From: Chromohalobacter marismortui
Lineage (GTDB): Bacteria; Pseudomonadota; Gammaproteobacteria; Pseudomonadales; Halomonadaceae
Assembly: GCF_004364315.1 (NCBI RefSeq)
Contig: NZ_SOBR01000001.1
Span: 248,001-312,000 of the forward strand
Direction: 5' to 3'
DNA length: 64,000 bases
The notes under the pieces were generated by a model that did not search any database, had not been told where the DNA came from, and was given only the letters and a program-made list of their open reading frames with translations. The stretch's first letter is position 1. Each line of letters starts with the position of its first letter. This document shows, piece after piece, positions 43,765-53,600 of the stretch. The translations under genes were made by a program, and so were the position numbers.

Positions 43765-45279
43765 TCAGGTGCGTCTCGAGGCCAGGAGCTTGATGATCAC
43801 GGCCTGCAGGACCAACCCGATAGCCAGCAAGATATAGGGGGACGCGATGATGATCGTCCCCAGATAGAGCAGGGCGCTGACGGAAGCCGGCACGAGCGCA
43901 TAGGGGATTTGGGTTTTGACGTGTGCAACATGGTCGGAGCCGGAAAAGATCGAGGCCATCACGGTCGTGTCCGAGATGGGGGAGCAGTGATCGCCGAAGA
44001 TCGAGCCGGAGAAGATAGCGCCGATCGCCATGCTCACGAGCGTCATGTCGCCAAGGTTGTAAGCGAGCGGAACGCCAATCGGCGTCAGAATCGCCATGGC
44101 GCCCCAGGAGCTCCCGGTGGAGAACGAGATCACCATGGCAATGGCGAAAATGATGATTGGCAGTAGCGTGGGCGATAGCCAGCCCTTCGTGGCTTCTATG
44201 ACATGATCGCCGGTCTCTAGCGCGCCGGTGACGGTGCCGATCGACCAGGCCAAGACCATGATGACCAGTGCCGGCAGCATGGTCTTGAAGCCAGCCAATA
44301 GGGTGTTTTCACAGGCTTCCAAAGACTGGCGCTGGAGTAACGCCATGACGATTCCGGCGACGACCATCGCGAAGGCTGCCCAGCTGAGTGAGACACTGAC
44401 CTTGGTATCCGCAATCGCTTCCATGAGCGGTTTGCCTTCACTGCCACCCCCCGTGTACCAGAGGGCCCAGCATGCGACGCCAATGAGAACCACGAGCGGG
44501 ACCAAGAAGTTCCAGATACGGCCCCTGCCTTCGGGAACCTCTCCCAAGTCTCCTTCGACGCTGGAAAGCGGGTTATCGCCGGGAGCAACGAGCTCTCCGG
44601 TTTCTTGCGCCCGGTGCTCGGCTTTTTTCATGGTACCGAAGTCGCCCATGACGATGATCATGGGCACCGATGCCAGGCAAAGCAGGGCATAAAAATTCCA
44701 GGGTATCGACTGCAGGAAGGCCCAATAGGGCTGTTCGCCGCTCAAGCTGAGCACGGCGAACGCGCCGGCGATGAGCGAGACCTGATAACCGATCCAGTCA
44801 GAGACCGGGCCCAAGGTTGCCATTGGCGCAGACGTGGCGTCGATGGTCCAGGCCAGCTTCTCCCTGGAGACGTTATGCTTGGCGGTCAGGTCGCGTGAGG
44901 CATTCCCCACGATGACCGAATTGACGTAGTCATTGAAGAAGATGACGACGCCGAGCATCCATGTCAGGAGCAAGGACCCTCTCGAGGAAGAGACCTTGCG
45001 CGACAGCCACTTGGCCAAGGCCTGCGAACCACCGGTGCTATGCATGAAGGCAGCACCGGCGCCGAGCAAGGAGACCAGCACCAGAAAGCGGGCATTCCAT
45101 TCATCCGTCATCACTTTCGCAAACCAGTCGAATGTCTGTGCGACAGCTGCGAGAGGATTGCCAGCGATGATCCAGGCACCCAGGAAAATGCTCAGGAAAA
45201 GTGAAATATTGACTCGCCGCGTAAGCAGCGCGAGCACGACCGCGGCGATCGGGGGGACGAGCGATATGAGAGCATCCAT
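43765..45279 (-). CDS. NhaC-family Na+/H+ antiporter
   Basis: The 504-residue integral membrane protein fits the NhaC/YuiF-like antiporter family: FFNDYVNSVIVGNASRDLTAK, DATSAPMATLGPVSDWIGYQV, and FSTGSSWGAMAILTPIG followed by GSIFGDHCSPISDTTVMAS. About 11-12 helices are evident. It would exchange cytoplasmic Na+ for protons, or carry organic solutes coupled to these, fitting a halophile. AAAGGAG precedes the ATG at 45279; an upstream ATG at 45330 is unlikely. It lies downstream of the SulP/isocitrate-dehydrogenase pair on the same strand after 318 bases. Confidence 0.88.
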   Translation of the reverse strand: MDALISLVPPIAAVVLALLTRRVNISLFLSIFLGAWIIAGNPLAAVAQTFDWFAKVMTDEWNARFLVLVSLLGAGAAFMHSTGGSQALAKWLSRKVSSSRGSLLLTWMLGVVIFFNDYVNSVIVGNASRDLTAKHNVSREKLAWTIDATSAPMATLGPVSDWIGYQVSLIAGAFAVLSLSGEQPYWAFLQSIPWNFYALLCLASVPMIIVMGDFGTMKKAEHRAQETGELVAPGDNPLSSVEGDLGEVPEGRGRIWNFLVPLVVLIGVACWALWYTGGGSEGKPLMEAIADTKVSVSLSWAAFAMVVAGIVMALLQRQSLEACENTLLAGFKTMLPALVIMVLAWSIGTVTGALETGDHVIEATKGWLSPTLLPIIIFAIAMVISFSTGSSWGAMAILTPIGVPLAYNLGDMTLVSMAIGAIFSGSIFGDHCSPISDTTVMASIFSGSDHVAHVKTQIPYALVPASVSALLYLGTIIIASPYILLAIGLVLQAVIIKLLASRRT

Positions 45280-45597
45280 GCGACTGCTCCTTTGTTGTTG
45301 GCCGGTGCCTGGTCGAACCGGGTTGGCCAATAGGCCGACGCCCAGTCCATGTTCCTTTTTTTATCCCTTTCCGTTCTAGCAGTACTCTCGGAATGCCGTC
45401 GAGCCTTCTTTAGATCGATGGGTTTGCCCCAGGCTGCCCGTCGCGCGGCATCATGCCTGCACTCGAAAGACGACGCGATCAAGTCTGTGCTTCACGGACT
45501 GTGCAGGCACGGGGTTCAATATTCCGTGCATGCAGACTCTGAATGCACATACCTTGGCTAACAGACTTCTCAGGTATTGCGCTCAGCGTCATGCGGC
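45280..45597. other. Intergenic region between the isocitrate-dehydrogenase-like gene and the NhaC gene
   Basis: This 318-base gap separates two same-strand genes. It probably carries the antiporter promoter and the end of the upstream transcript, but no hairpin with a T-run and no convincing -35/-10 pair was found. A 70-codon plus-strand frame here has no ribosome site or family resemblance. Confidence 0.45.
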
Positions 45598-46620
45598 TTA
45601 TCGGTCATGCAGGTGGGTGACCAACGCCTCGGCAAAGGTGTCGGTGGTCCCGGTGCCGCCCATGTCTGGTGTCACTCGATCACGCGCCGTTTCTAGCACC
45701 GTCCGGATCGTTCGACGAATTCGGGTGCCTTTTTCCACCATGCCCAGGTGATCGAGCATATCCGCGGCGGCCAATAGCAGGGCACAGGGGTTGGCGAGCT
45801 TTTGCCCGGCGATATCCGGTGCCGAGCCATGCACCGCCTCGAAAATAGCGGCTTCGGTACCAATGTTCGCGCCCGGTGCCAGCCCCAGCCCGCCGATCAG
45901 CCCGGCACAGAGGTCCGAGAGGATGTCACCAAACAGGTTGGTCGTGACGATAACGTCGAACTGATGGGGGTTCATCACCAGTTGCATACAGGCGTTATCG
46001 ACGATCATTTCCTGGAACTCGATGTCCGGATATTCTTTCGCTACCTCACGGGCGACATCGAGGAACAGTCCGGAGCTGGTCTTGATGATGTTGGCCTTGT
46101 GAACGGCCGTGACTTTCTTTCGATTGCGTTGATGTGCCAGTTCGAAAGCATGGCGCACGATGCGCGCCGATCCCTGGCGAGTCACGCGGATGCTGGAAAC
46201 TGCCGTCTCCCCATCCTCGCTGAGGCTCTGCCCTTCGGAGAGGTATGCCCCCTCGGTATTCTCGCGCACCGTGATCAGATCAATGTTGTCATAGCGCGAG
46301 CGAGTACCGGGAAAGCTGATCGCAGGGCGAACATTGGCATAAAGATCGAATTCACGGCGCAACTGCACATTCAGGGACGCTATCCCGCTACCGATGGGCG
46401 TCGTCAAGGGGCCTTTCAGGGCGATGCGGTGCTTTCTTATCGCGGCGATCGTGTCAGCGGGCATCGGCTGTCCATGCTTTTCCTGCGCAGTCAGCCCGGC
46501 ATCCACAAACTCATATTGCAGGCCACAGTCCAGTGCATCCAGGACGCTGAGTGTGGCCTCCATGATTTCGGGGCCTATGCCATCACCCTTCAGTACTGCA
46601 ATCGTCTGACTCATTGTCAT
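45598..46620 (-). CDS. NAD-type isocitrate/isopropylmalate-family dehydrogenase
   Basis: The 340-residue decarboxylating dehydrogenase has GDGIGPEIM at the N-terminus, SLNVQLRREFDLYANVRP, the VRENTEGAY phosphorylation-loop region, HKANIIKTSSGLF, the metal-binding TTNLFGDILSDL, and VHGSAPDIAGQKLANP. The substrate-loop and coenzyme segments most resemble short bacterial NAD-isocitrate dehydrogenases rather than LeuB or tartrate dehydrogenase. It would convert isocitrate to 2-oxoglutarate. The start is 46620, or the ATG at 46614. It lies three bases downstream of the SulP gene, so the two form one operon. The true substrate may differ, because the partner is an anion permease. Confidence 0.87.
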   Translation of the reverse strand: MTMSQTIAVLKGDGIGPEIMEATLSVLDALDCGLQYEFVDAGLTAQEKHGQPMPADTIAAIRKHRIALKGPLTTPIGSGIASLNVQLRREFDLYANVRPAISFPGTRSRYDNIDLITVRENTEGAYLSEGQSLSEDGETAVSSIRVTRQGSARIVRHAFELAHQRNRKKVTAVHKANIIKTSSGLFLDVAREVAKEYPDIEFQEMIVDNACMQLVMNPHQFDVIVTTNLFGDILSDLCAGLIGGLGLAPGANIGTEAAIFEAVHGSAPDIAGQKLANPCALLLAAADMLDHLGMVEKGTRIRRTIRTVLETARDRVTPDMGGTGTTDTFAEALVTHLHDR

Positions 46621-46623
46621 GCC

Positions 46624-48396
46624 TCAGTAGGTGTTGCGATGCATGTCGTTTCGCTGGTGATACCAACGTAGCGCGACGGTTGTGGCCGACGGCAAGTCGC
46701 TACAGTAGATCAGCATTCCAGCGATTTTTCGAATACCTGCACGGCGCAGCTTGACGATAATGCGTGACGGCAAGCCTACCAGGATCAGTGCCACTCCTTC
46801 GCGATGCATTTCGTCGATCAATGACTGAAGGGCGACGATGGCCGTGCCATCCATGCTGGGCACCTTGCGCATGTCGATCACTACGGTCTGGACGTGACGA
46901 TCCACCCGATGCAGGGATGTAAGGGCTTTCTCGGCCACGCCGAAGAACAAAGGACCATTGATTTCGTACACCGCTATTTCTGAAGGCAGCCCGGTGACGG
47001 CAGGGTGCTGGTCGGTCTCGAGGCGATCGGTGGTGGTCAGCAAGGCCATGCGTCGGATAAAAAGCGCTGCGGCCAGCCCCATGCCAACGGCGACGGCCAA
47101 CACCATGTCAAACACCACGGTCAGGCCGAAGCAAGTGACGAGAATGGCGACGTCGCCAGGCGGTGCCGAGCGCAGGGTGTGCAGAAAATGACGCGCTTCG
47201 CTCATGTTCCAGGCAATGATGAACAGCAGCGCTGCCAGGGCGGTCATGGGAACGAGGCCCAGCAATTCAGCCAGCGCGATGACGGCCAACAGCACCACGA
47301 CGGAGTGCACCACCGCCGCGACAGGGGAGCGTGCGCCGCTGCGGATGTTGGTCGCCGTCCGAGCAATAGCCGCCGTGGCCGTGATGCCACCAAAGAGTGG
47401 CGCAACGATGTTGCCCAGCCCTTGACCAATCAGCTCGGCGTTGGGGTCATGCTTGGTCTTGGTCAGTCCATCCGATACCACTGCGCATAGCAGTGATTCG
47501 ATGGCGCCGAGCATGGCGATGGCGAAGGCGGGCCCCAGCAGTGCACGAATCAGTTCGAAATTCAGCTCCAAGGGGGCGCCATTGGGCCCTGGTAGCAACC
47601 AGGGTACCGTGAAGGAAGGCGCTATCGGGGGAATCCCCGTCCCCGTTTCGCCATTGGCCTCCCAGGTAAAGCGCGAGGCAATCGTCTCGACGGCCGGTGC
47701 GCCAGGGCTCCCGAACCACTGATTGGCCACGTACGCCACGATAGCACCGACGACCAGCCCGACAAGAGGCGCGGGAATGGGCACATGCAAGCGTGGCCAT
47801 AGCAACATGACCGTCAGAGTAAATGCCCCAATGGCGAACTCGAGAGGGTCGAGCGTGGGCAGTGAGGTGACGATCCGCCCCATGTTTTCCACGAAATGCT
47901 CGCCGAGCTGCCCGACGCTCAGTCCCAGGAAATCGGGAATCTGCAGTCCTGCGATGACCACGGCAATCCCCGCCGTGAAGCCTAGCACCACAGGGTAAGG
48001 CACGAACTCGATCAGGCGGCCCATTCGGGTAATCCCCAGGGCTACCAGAATGATGCCGGCCATCATCGAGGCGATGAGCAATCCGCCGAGACCGTATTGC
48101 TGGACAATCGGAAACAGGATAACGACGAAGGCGGCGGTCGGGCCTGACACATTGAAACGCGAGCCGCCGGTCAACGCGATGATGGCCCCGGCCACAATGG
48201 CTGTGTAAAGACCGTGCTGAGGGGGAACGCCCGTCGCGATCGCCAAGGCCATCGAGAGTGGCACGGCCACGGTGCCGATGGTAAGGCCAGCCATCACATC
48301 TTTGCGCAAATCGGTGAGGCCGTAGCCACCCCGCCATGCTGCGCGAAGCCCTGAAGAGAGGCTGGGCAAGTCAACGGAAACCCTTTGGCGTGACAT
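46624..48396 (-). CDS. SulP-family anion permease with STAS domain
   Basis: The 590-residue protein has the SulP transport domain (MAGLTIGTVAVPLSMALAIATG at the start, FNVSGPTAAFVVIL, and about 12-14 helices) and a C-terminal STAS domain (residues ~455-570) with VVIDMRKVPSMDGTAIVAL. SulP members carry sulfate, bicarbonate or C4-dicarboxylates (DauA). Linkage to a decarboxylating dehydrogenase makes organic acid or bicarbonate plausible here, which is inference. The start is the ATG at 48396 after GAAGGC; a frame to 48447 adds 17 residues. It is divergent from the ribbon-helix-helix gene. Confidence 0.92.
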   Translation of the reverse strand: MSRQRVSVDLPSLSSGLRAAWRGGYGLTDLRKDVMAGLTIGTVAVPLSMALAIATGVPPQHGLYTAIVAGAIIALTGGSRFNVSGPTAAFVVILFPIVQQYGLGGLLIASMMAGIILVALGITRMGRLIEFVPYPVVLGFTAGIAVVIAGLQIPDFLGLSVGQLGEHFVENMGRIVTSLPTLDPLEFAIGAFTLTVMLLWPRLHVPIPAPLVGLVVGAIVAYVANQWFGSPGAPAVETIASRFTWEANGETGTGIPPIAPSFTVPWLLPGPNGAPLELNFELIRALLGPAFAIAMLGAIESLLCAVVSDGLTKTKHDPNAELIGQGLGNIVAPLFGGITATAAIARTATNIRSGARSPVAAVVHSVVVLLAVIALAELLGLVPMTALAALLFIIAWNMSEARHFLHTLRSAPPGDVAILVTCFGLTVVFDMVLAVAVGMGLAAALFIRRMALLTTTDRLETDQHPAVTGLPSEIAVYEINGPLFFGVAEKALTSLHRVDRHVQTVVIDMRKVPSMDGTAIVALQSLIDEMHREGVALILVGLPSRIIVKLRRAGIRKIAGMLIYCSDLPSATTVALRWYHQRNDMHRNTY

Positions 48397-48468
48397 ACGG
48401 TAGCCTTCGCTGCAATGCCCCTCGTCATGAGGCGTGGATCGGAGCATTTGGAATGGAGGATAAAAACT

Positions 48469-48487
48469 ATGTTAATGACATTAACAT
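48469..48487. promoter_or_regulatory. Palindromic operator 1 between the SulP operon and the RHH regulator gene
   Basis: ATGTTAATG (48469-48477) is the exact reverse complement of CATTAACAT (48479-48487) around a single A. It contains two GTTAATG half-sites and lies in the leader region of the SulP operon. Confidence 0.75.
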
Positions 48488-48492
48488 GTAGT

Positions 48493-48498
48493 TATAAT
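48493..48498 (+). promoter_or_regulatory. Consensus -10 box upstream of the RHH regulator gene
   Basis: A perfect TATAAT lies six bases after operator 1 and about 105 bases before the regulator start. The correctly spaced -35 position falls inside operator 1 and is a poor match, so activation or repression there would be direct. Confidence 0.45.
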
Positions 48499-48562
48499 TA
48501 AGTGCAAATGTAGGCGCGCCATGGATCAAGGCTGGAGACAAGGCGTTGCGACATGAAAGCAA

Positions 48563-48589
48563 TGACATTAACATTAAATGTTAATGTCA
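48563..48589. promoter_or_regulatory. Palindromic operator 2 directly upstream of the RHH regulator gene
   Basis: TGACATTAACATT (48563-48575) is the exact reverse complement of AATGTTAATGTCA (48577-48589) around one A. It repeats the GTTAATG half-site of operator 1 and ends just before the ribosome site AAAAGGGA. Confidence 0.8.
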
Positions 48590-48603
48590 AAAGGGAAATG
48601 CTC

Positions 48604-48795
48604 ATGGAAAAGAAAACGGCTCGCCTCACGTTGCTGATAGATCCACAAAAGAAACGCGCCTTCGAGGAGTTATGTGCTTTGCAGGATTTGACGCCGTCGC
48701 AAGTCGTGCGACAGTTGATACGGGACTATCTACATAAGCATGGCGTGGAGTACGGCTCGCAGCCACAGGAGGATGAACACCCCCCCTCGACCTGA
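48604..48795 (+). CDS. Small ribbon-helix-helix (CopG-like) regulator
   Basis: The 63-residue protein has the RHH pattern: a short basic beta strand (KKTARLTLLID), helix A (PQKKRAFEELCALQ), a turn, and helix B beginning TPSQVVRQLIRDYL. RHH proteins dimerise and bind short palindromes through the strand. The start is set at the ATG at 48604, since AAGGGA lies eight bases upstream and the longer reading from 48553 would translate through the 27-base palindrome. Two matching palindromes flank its promoter region and lie beside the divergent SulP-dehydrogenase operon, its likely targets. No toxin gene follows. Confidence 0.82.
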   Translation: MEKKTARLTLLIDPQKKRAFEELCALQDLTPSQVVRQLIRDYLHKHGVEYGSQPQEDEHPPST

Positions 48796-48913
48796 TGCCC
48801 GGATTTCCAGGCAGGGGCACGGTCGTCCACCGTCACACCGGATCTGTGGTTGAAGATCCATGTCATGACATCAGGCAGTAGCATTTCATCTATCCCCTTC
48901 AACGGACACTGCA

Positions 48914-49225
48914 ATGCACAATCTATGGATCCCTTTTGTCGCCATTCTGATCGTGGGCGGCTTGATCTTCGGCGGCCAGGCGTATTCCGAGGCACAGCGA
49001 GATGCCCACGTCGCCGCGACCATCGCTGAACGCCGCCAAAGTCAGGCGCCCGCCGAAATGTCACACGTGATTCGCGTCGACAAGGGCTATGGGATATGCG
49101 GTGACTACACGCTTGCCAATGGCGGGTCCGGTTCCTTCTATTACAACAGTGCCACCAAGCGCTTGGCGTTGGGCGTCAATGCTCCGTTGTATCGCGACAA
49201 CTGTGCGGGCGTTGCTGACTCTTGA
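48914..49225 (+). CDS. Small membrane-anchored periplasmic protein of unknown function
   Basis: The 103-residue product has one N-terminal hydrophobic helix (residues ~5-22) and a short soluble domain with two Cys (GICGDYTL and RDNCAGV) that could form a disulphide in the periplasm. The ribosome site is weak. No family is recognised. It lies between the RHH regulator and the aldo/keto reductase on the same strand. Confidence 0.6.
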   Translation: MHNLWIPFVAILIVGGLIFGGQAYSEAQRDAHVAATIAERRQSQAPAEMSHVIRVDKGYGICGDYTLANGGSGSFYYNSATKRLALGVNAPLYRDNCAGVADS

Positions 49226-49386
49226 GCGCTCGCTGAGAATGCTGGCAAGCCCGTCGCATCCCATCTGTACCTTGCTTTATCGGTTGCGTTAAAACCGCCG
49301 TCTTGAAAGCCGTTCTCTTGCTAAGCTGTGTCTCTGTCGCCCCGGTCACCGATCGGTTGTGTGTTTTTGCAGAAAAGGAGTCTCCC

Positions 49387-50388
49387 ATGCCGACTGTGTT
49401 GTCTCTTCTCGAGGAGGTCGCGTCGCCGACCATTGGGTTAGGCTGCATGAACCTGTCCCATGGCTACGGATCGCCGGTGCCGGAAGCCGAGGGTGTGCGA
49501 GCGTTGCAGGCGGCGTTCGAGATGGGCTATCGGCATTTCGATACCGCGACTCTCTACGGCGCGACCGCCAATGAATCACTGGTGGGCAAGGCGCTCGAAG
49601 GACGGCGCAATCAGTTGTTGCTGGCCAGCAAGTGCGGCATGGCGATCGACCCGGCGCTGGGCCGCAAGGTGATCGACGGCCGCCCCGAGACACTGCGCCG
49701 TCAGTGCGAGGCGAGCCTGCAGCGTCTACGGACCGACCGGCTGGATCTTTATTACCTGCATCGCATGGATCGCCAGGTCCCCATCGAGGAAAGCGTCGGG
49801 GCGCTGGGACGACTGGTCGAGGAGGGCAAGCTGCGTGCCGTGGGGCTGTCCGAGGTCTCCGCCGAGACGCTGCGTCGTGCCCATGCCGAGTGCCCGGTAG
49901 CGGCGGTGCAGTCGGAATATTCGCTATGGACGCGTAATCCCGAGATCGCCCTGCTCGCGGCGTGTCGCGAGCTGGGCACCACGCTGGTAGCGTTCAGCCC
50001 GTTGGGGCGCGGGTTCCTGGCCGGCGCGGTCACGGATCCGACGGACCTGGAAGAAAGCGATATGCGGCGCGGCATGCCGCGTTTCAGTGCCGAACATTAC
50101 CCGCATAACCAGCGCTTGCTGACGGATTTCATTGCCCTTGCAGAGACACTTTCGATGACCCCGGGGCAACTGGCGCTGGCGTGGGTGATGGCGCAGGGAG
50201 CCGACATCGTACCCATTCCCGGCACGCGCGATGTCGCGCACATGCGCGAGAACCTGGCGGCGGAAGCGCTGCAACTGGACGACGCGTCGCTTGCCCAGCT
50301 GAATGCGATGATGACGCCCGATCAAGTGCGCGGCGGACGCTACAGCGAGGCGCAACAGGCGGATATCGATACCGAGGAATTCGCCTGA
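49387..50388 (+). CDS. Aldo/keto reductase
   Basis: The 333-residue protein is an NADPH-dependent aldo/keto reductase with the catalytic tetrad Asp and Tyr in FDTATLYG, Lys in LASKCG, and His in YYLHRMD, plus the coenzyme loop around VPIPGTRDVAHMREN. It belongs to the AKR11/13-like group that reduces aldehydes and ketones; the substrate is unknown. AAGGAG ahead of the ATG at 49387 decides the start, while a frame from 49303 is discarded. Confidence 0.93.
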   Translation: MPTVLSLLEEVASPTIGLGCMNLSHGYGSPVPEAEGVRALQAAFEMGYRHFDTATLYGATANESLVGKALEGRRNQLLLASKCGMAIDPALGRKVIDGRPETLRRQCEASLQRLRTDRLDLYYLHRMDRQVPIEESVGALGRLVEEGKLRAVGLSEVSAETLRRAHAECPVAAVQSEYSLWTRNPEIALLAACRELGTTLVAFSPLGRGFLAGAVTDPTDLEESDMRRGMPRFSAEHYPHNQRLLTDFIALAETLSMTPGQLALAWVMAQGADIVPIPGTRDVAHMRENLAAEALQLDDASLAQLNAMMTPDQVRGGRYSEAQQADIDTEEFA

Positions 50389-50506
50389 CGGGGGGCATCC
50401 ATGGCGTGCCGCGTTTCGCGCACAGGGTGTGTCGGTGATCTCTGACAGGCAAATGACCGAGCAGGCTCTAGGATGAAAATGCGGCGAAGGAGGCGCCGTG
50501 CCAACT

Positions 50507-50535
50507 CCCGGCCAGGATGGCCGGGGTTTCGGTTT
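50507..50535 (+). terminator. Probable terminator downstream of the aldo/keto reductase
   Basis: An 8-bp stem (CCCGGCCA at 50507-50514, TGGCCGGG at 50518-50525) is followed by GTTTCGGTTT. A second small stem at 50578-50594 is followed by a five-base T-run and may act with it. Confidence 0.55.
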
Positions 50536-50605
50536 CTCTCCCGAGTGCCGCCTCTTTGCGTTGCTTGCTGGTCATGTCGCCGACGCCGTCGGCGGCGCTT
50601 TTTCA

Positions 50606-53600
50606 TCACGCCGTTTCTTCCATTTCGCGGGCCAGGCGCCGGCTGACATCGCTGGGCGAGCCGGTACGCCGGGCGAGCATGTCGTAGGCCACGGGCACCA
50701 CCAGCAGCGTGAACAGTGTCGCGGCGGCCACACCGCTGAAAATGACCGTGCCGATGACCAGACGCGTCTCGGCACCGGGACCGCTGGCGAAGATCAGTGG
50801 CACGGCACCGGCCATGGTGGTGAAGGCGGTCATCAGGATCGGACGCAAACGCGTCACCGAGGCGTCGATCAGGGCATCGCGGAAGACGCGGCCTTCATCG
50901 CGTAGCTGGTTGGCGAATTCGACGATGAGGATGCCGTTCTTGGCGGCCAGCCCCACCAGCATCACCATGCCGACCTGACTGTAGATGTTCAGCGATTGGC
51001 CGGTCAGCCACAGGCCGAGCAGGGCGCCGCTGATCGCCAGGGGCACGGTGAGCATGATGACCAATGGATGCACGAAGCTCTCGAACTGCGCCGCGAGCAC
51101 CAGAAAGACCACCAACAGGCCCATGAGCATCAGGAACGCGGTGGCGCCGCTGGCTTCCTGATAGTCCCGGGAGGGGCCCTTGTAATCGATCATGGCGTCG
51201 GCGGGCAGTTCCTCGTCGGCAAGGGTGTTGAGATAATCCAGTGCCTCGCCAATGGAGGTGCCATCCGCGAGGTTGGCTTCCAGCGTGATCGCGCGGACGC
51301 GATTGAAGCGGTTGAGCTCGCTGGCGTCGGCATAGTTGCTGAGCGTGACCAGGCTGGCCAATGGAATCAGTTCGCCGCTGCGCGCGGAGCGCACCTGAAC
51401 GTTGTTCAGAGCACTGGGGCTACGCTGCGTGTCGCGTTCTCCTTCCAGGATGACGTCGTATTCTTCGCCGTCATCCACATAGCTGGTGACGCTGCGTCCG
51501 CCGAATAGCGTCTGCAGGGTGCGGCCGATGGTCGTGACGGTCACCCCCAAGGCGGCGGCCCGCTGGTAGTCGATCTCGATACGCAGCTGCGGTTGGGTTT
51601 CCTTGTAATCGCTCTCGACGTCGGTCAGCCCCGAGTCGTCCTCACTGATGCGTTCGAGCAAGCGGTCGCGCCAGGTGACCAGCGAGTCGTAGGTACCGCC
51701 GCCGATCACGAACTGCACCGGTTTTTGAATGCTCCCGCCGAAGCCTTGCCGCATCACCGGGAAGGCCTGGACGCCGGGTAGATCTTCGAGGCGTTGGCGT
51801 ACATCGGCCATGATCGCCCAGGCCGAACGCCGCTTGCCCCAGTCGGCGAGACTGACGATCACCATGCCGTCGTTGAAGTTCTCGATGTTGCCGTAGCCGC
51901 GCGGCGCGCGCACCGAGATGTTGCGGATCTCGCCCTCGTCGACCAGGGGCAACAGGCGGGCCTCGATTTCGTCCATGTAATCCTGCATGTAGTCGAAGGT
52001 GGCGCCTTGTGGGCCGTTGACGAGGATGAAGAAGTTGCCGCGATCTTCCTTCGGGGTATATTCGTTGGGCAGCTCGGTGAACAGCCAGGCGGTGGCGCCG
52101 AGCAGCGCGACGAACACGATCAGGCATAGCCAGCGCACGCGCAGCAGCATGAAGAGCACATGGCGATAGAGACGTTGAGTGGCGTCGAGCAGGGTATGCA
52201 CGGCACGACTGATGCGGCTTTCGTGCATGCGCGGGTCGAGCACCTTGGAGCACATCATTGGCGCCAGCGAGAGCGCCAGCAGGCACGAGATCGCCACGGC
52301 GGCGGCCAGGGTCAGCGCGAATTCGGAAAATAGACGGCCGATGTCGCCGCGTAGAAAGCTCAACGGCACGAACACCGCGATCAGCACCAGAGTGGTGGCG
52401 ATGACGGCGAAACCGATCTGGCGTGTACCGCGAAACGCGGCCACCAACGGCGTCTCGCCGTAGAACTGCATGCGCCGATGGACGTTTTCGAGCACCACGA
52501 TGGCATCGTCGACGACCAGGCCGATCGCCAGCACCAGCGCCAGCAGCGTGAGCAGATTGAGCGTGAAGCCGAAGGCGTTCAGGGCGATGAAGGTGCCGAT
52601 GATCGAGATCGGAACGGTGACCGCCGGCACCAGGGTCGTGCGCACGTTACCCAGGAACAGGAAGATCACCACGACGACCAGCCCCATGGCGATGAACAGC
52701 GTGGTCACGACTTCCTTCAAGGCGCCGGAGACGAACACCGAGGAGTCGAAGTTGAGTCGCAACTGCATACCGTCGGGCAGTGTCGATTGCAGGCGTTCCA
52801 TTTCCGCCTTGACGCCTTGGGACACCTCCAGAATGTTGGCGGTGGACTGTTTCATGATCCCCAGGCCCACCATCGGGATGCCGTTGCCGCGAAACAGCGA
52901 ACGTTCTTCCACCGAGCCGACCTCGACACGGGCCACATCGCTGAGCCGTGTCAGATAGCCGTTGCTGCCCTGATCGATGACCAGGTCCCGGAAGTCGCTG
53001 GCGGTTTCGAAGTTTCGCGGCAGCCGCAAGGTGAATTGCCGTGAGTCGGATTCCAGAAAACCGGCGGGCAACTCCACGTTCTCGGTGCGCAGGGCGTCTT
53101 CCACGTCGGTGACGGTAAGTCCGCGAGCGGCCAGAGCGTCGCGTTTCAGCCACACGCGCATGGCATATTCCTTGCCACCGCCGACACGCACGCGTGACAC
53201 CCCGGTCTGGGTGGAGAAACGGTCCACCAGGTAGCGATTGGCGTAATCGGTCAGTTCGGGCACCGTGTAACCTTCCGCCGTGAGGCTCAGCCACATGATG
53301 ACATCGTCGCTGCTATCGGCCTTTTCCACCTCCGGAGGCTCGGCTTCCTCGGGGAGATTATCGCTCACCCCGGAGACGCGGTCGCGAATGTCGTTGGCGG
53401 CCGCCTCGATGTTGCGATCGAGACTGAAGGTGATGTCGATTTCCGATTCGCCGTCGCTGCTGGTCGACTCGATGAGTTCGATGCCTTCGATGCCGGCGAT
53501 GCGGTCCTCGATCACTTGGGTAATGCGGGTTTCCACGACATTGGCCGACGCGCCCGGGTAGTTCGTTTCGACGCTGATCACCGGCGGGTCGATGGCGGGA

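Noticed and set aside
45349-45561. A 70-codon plus-strand frame between the dehydrogenase and NhaC genes
   Set aside because: No ribosome site or family resemblance; likely spurious.
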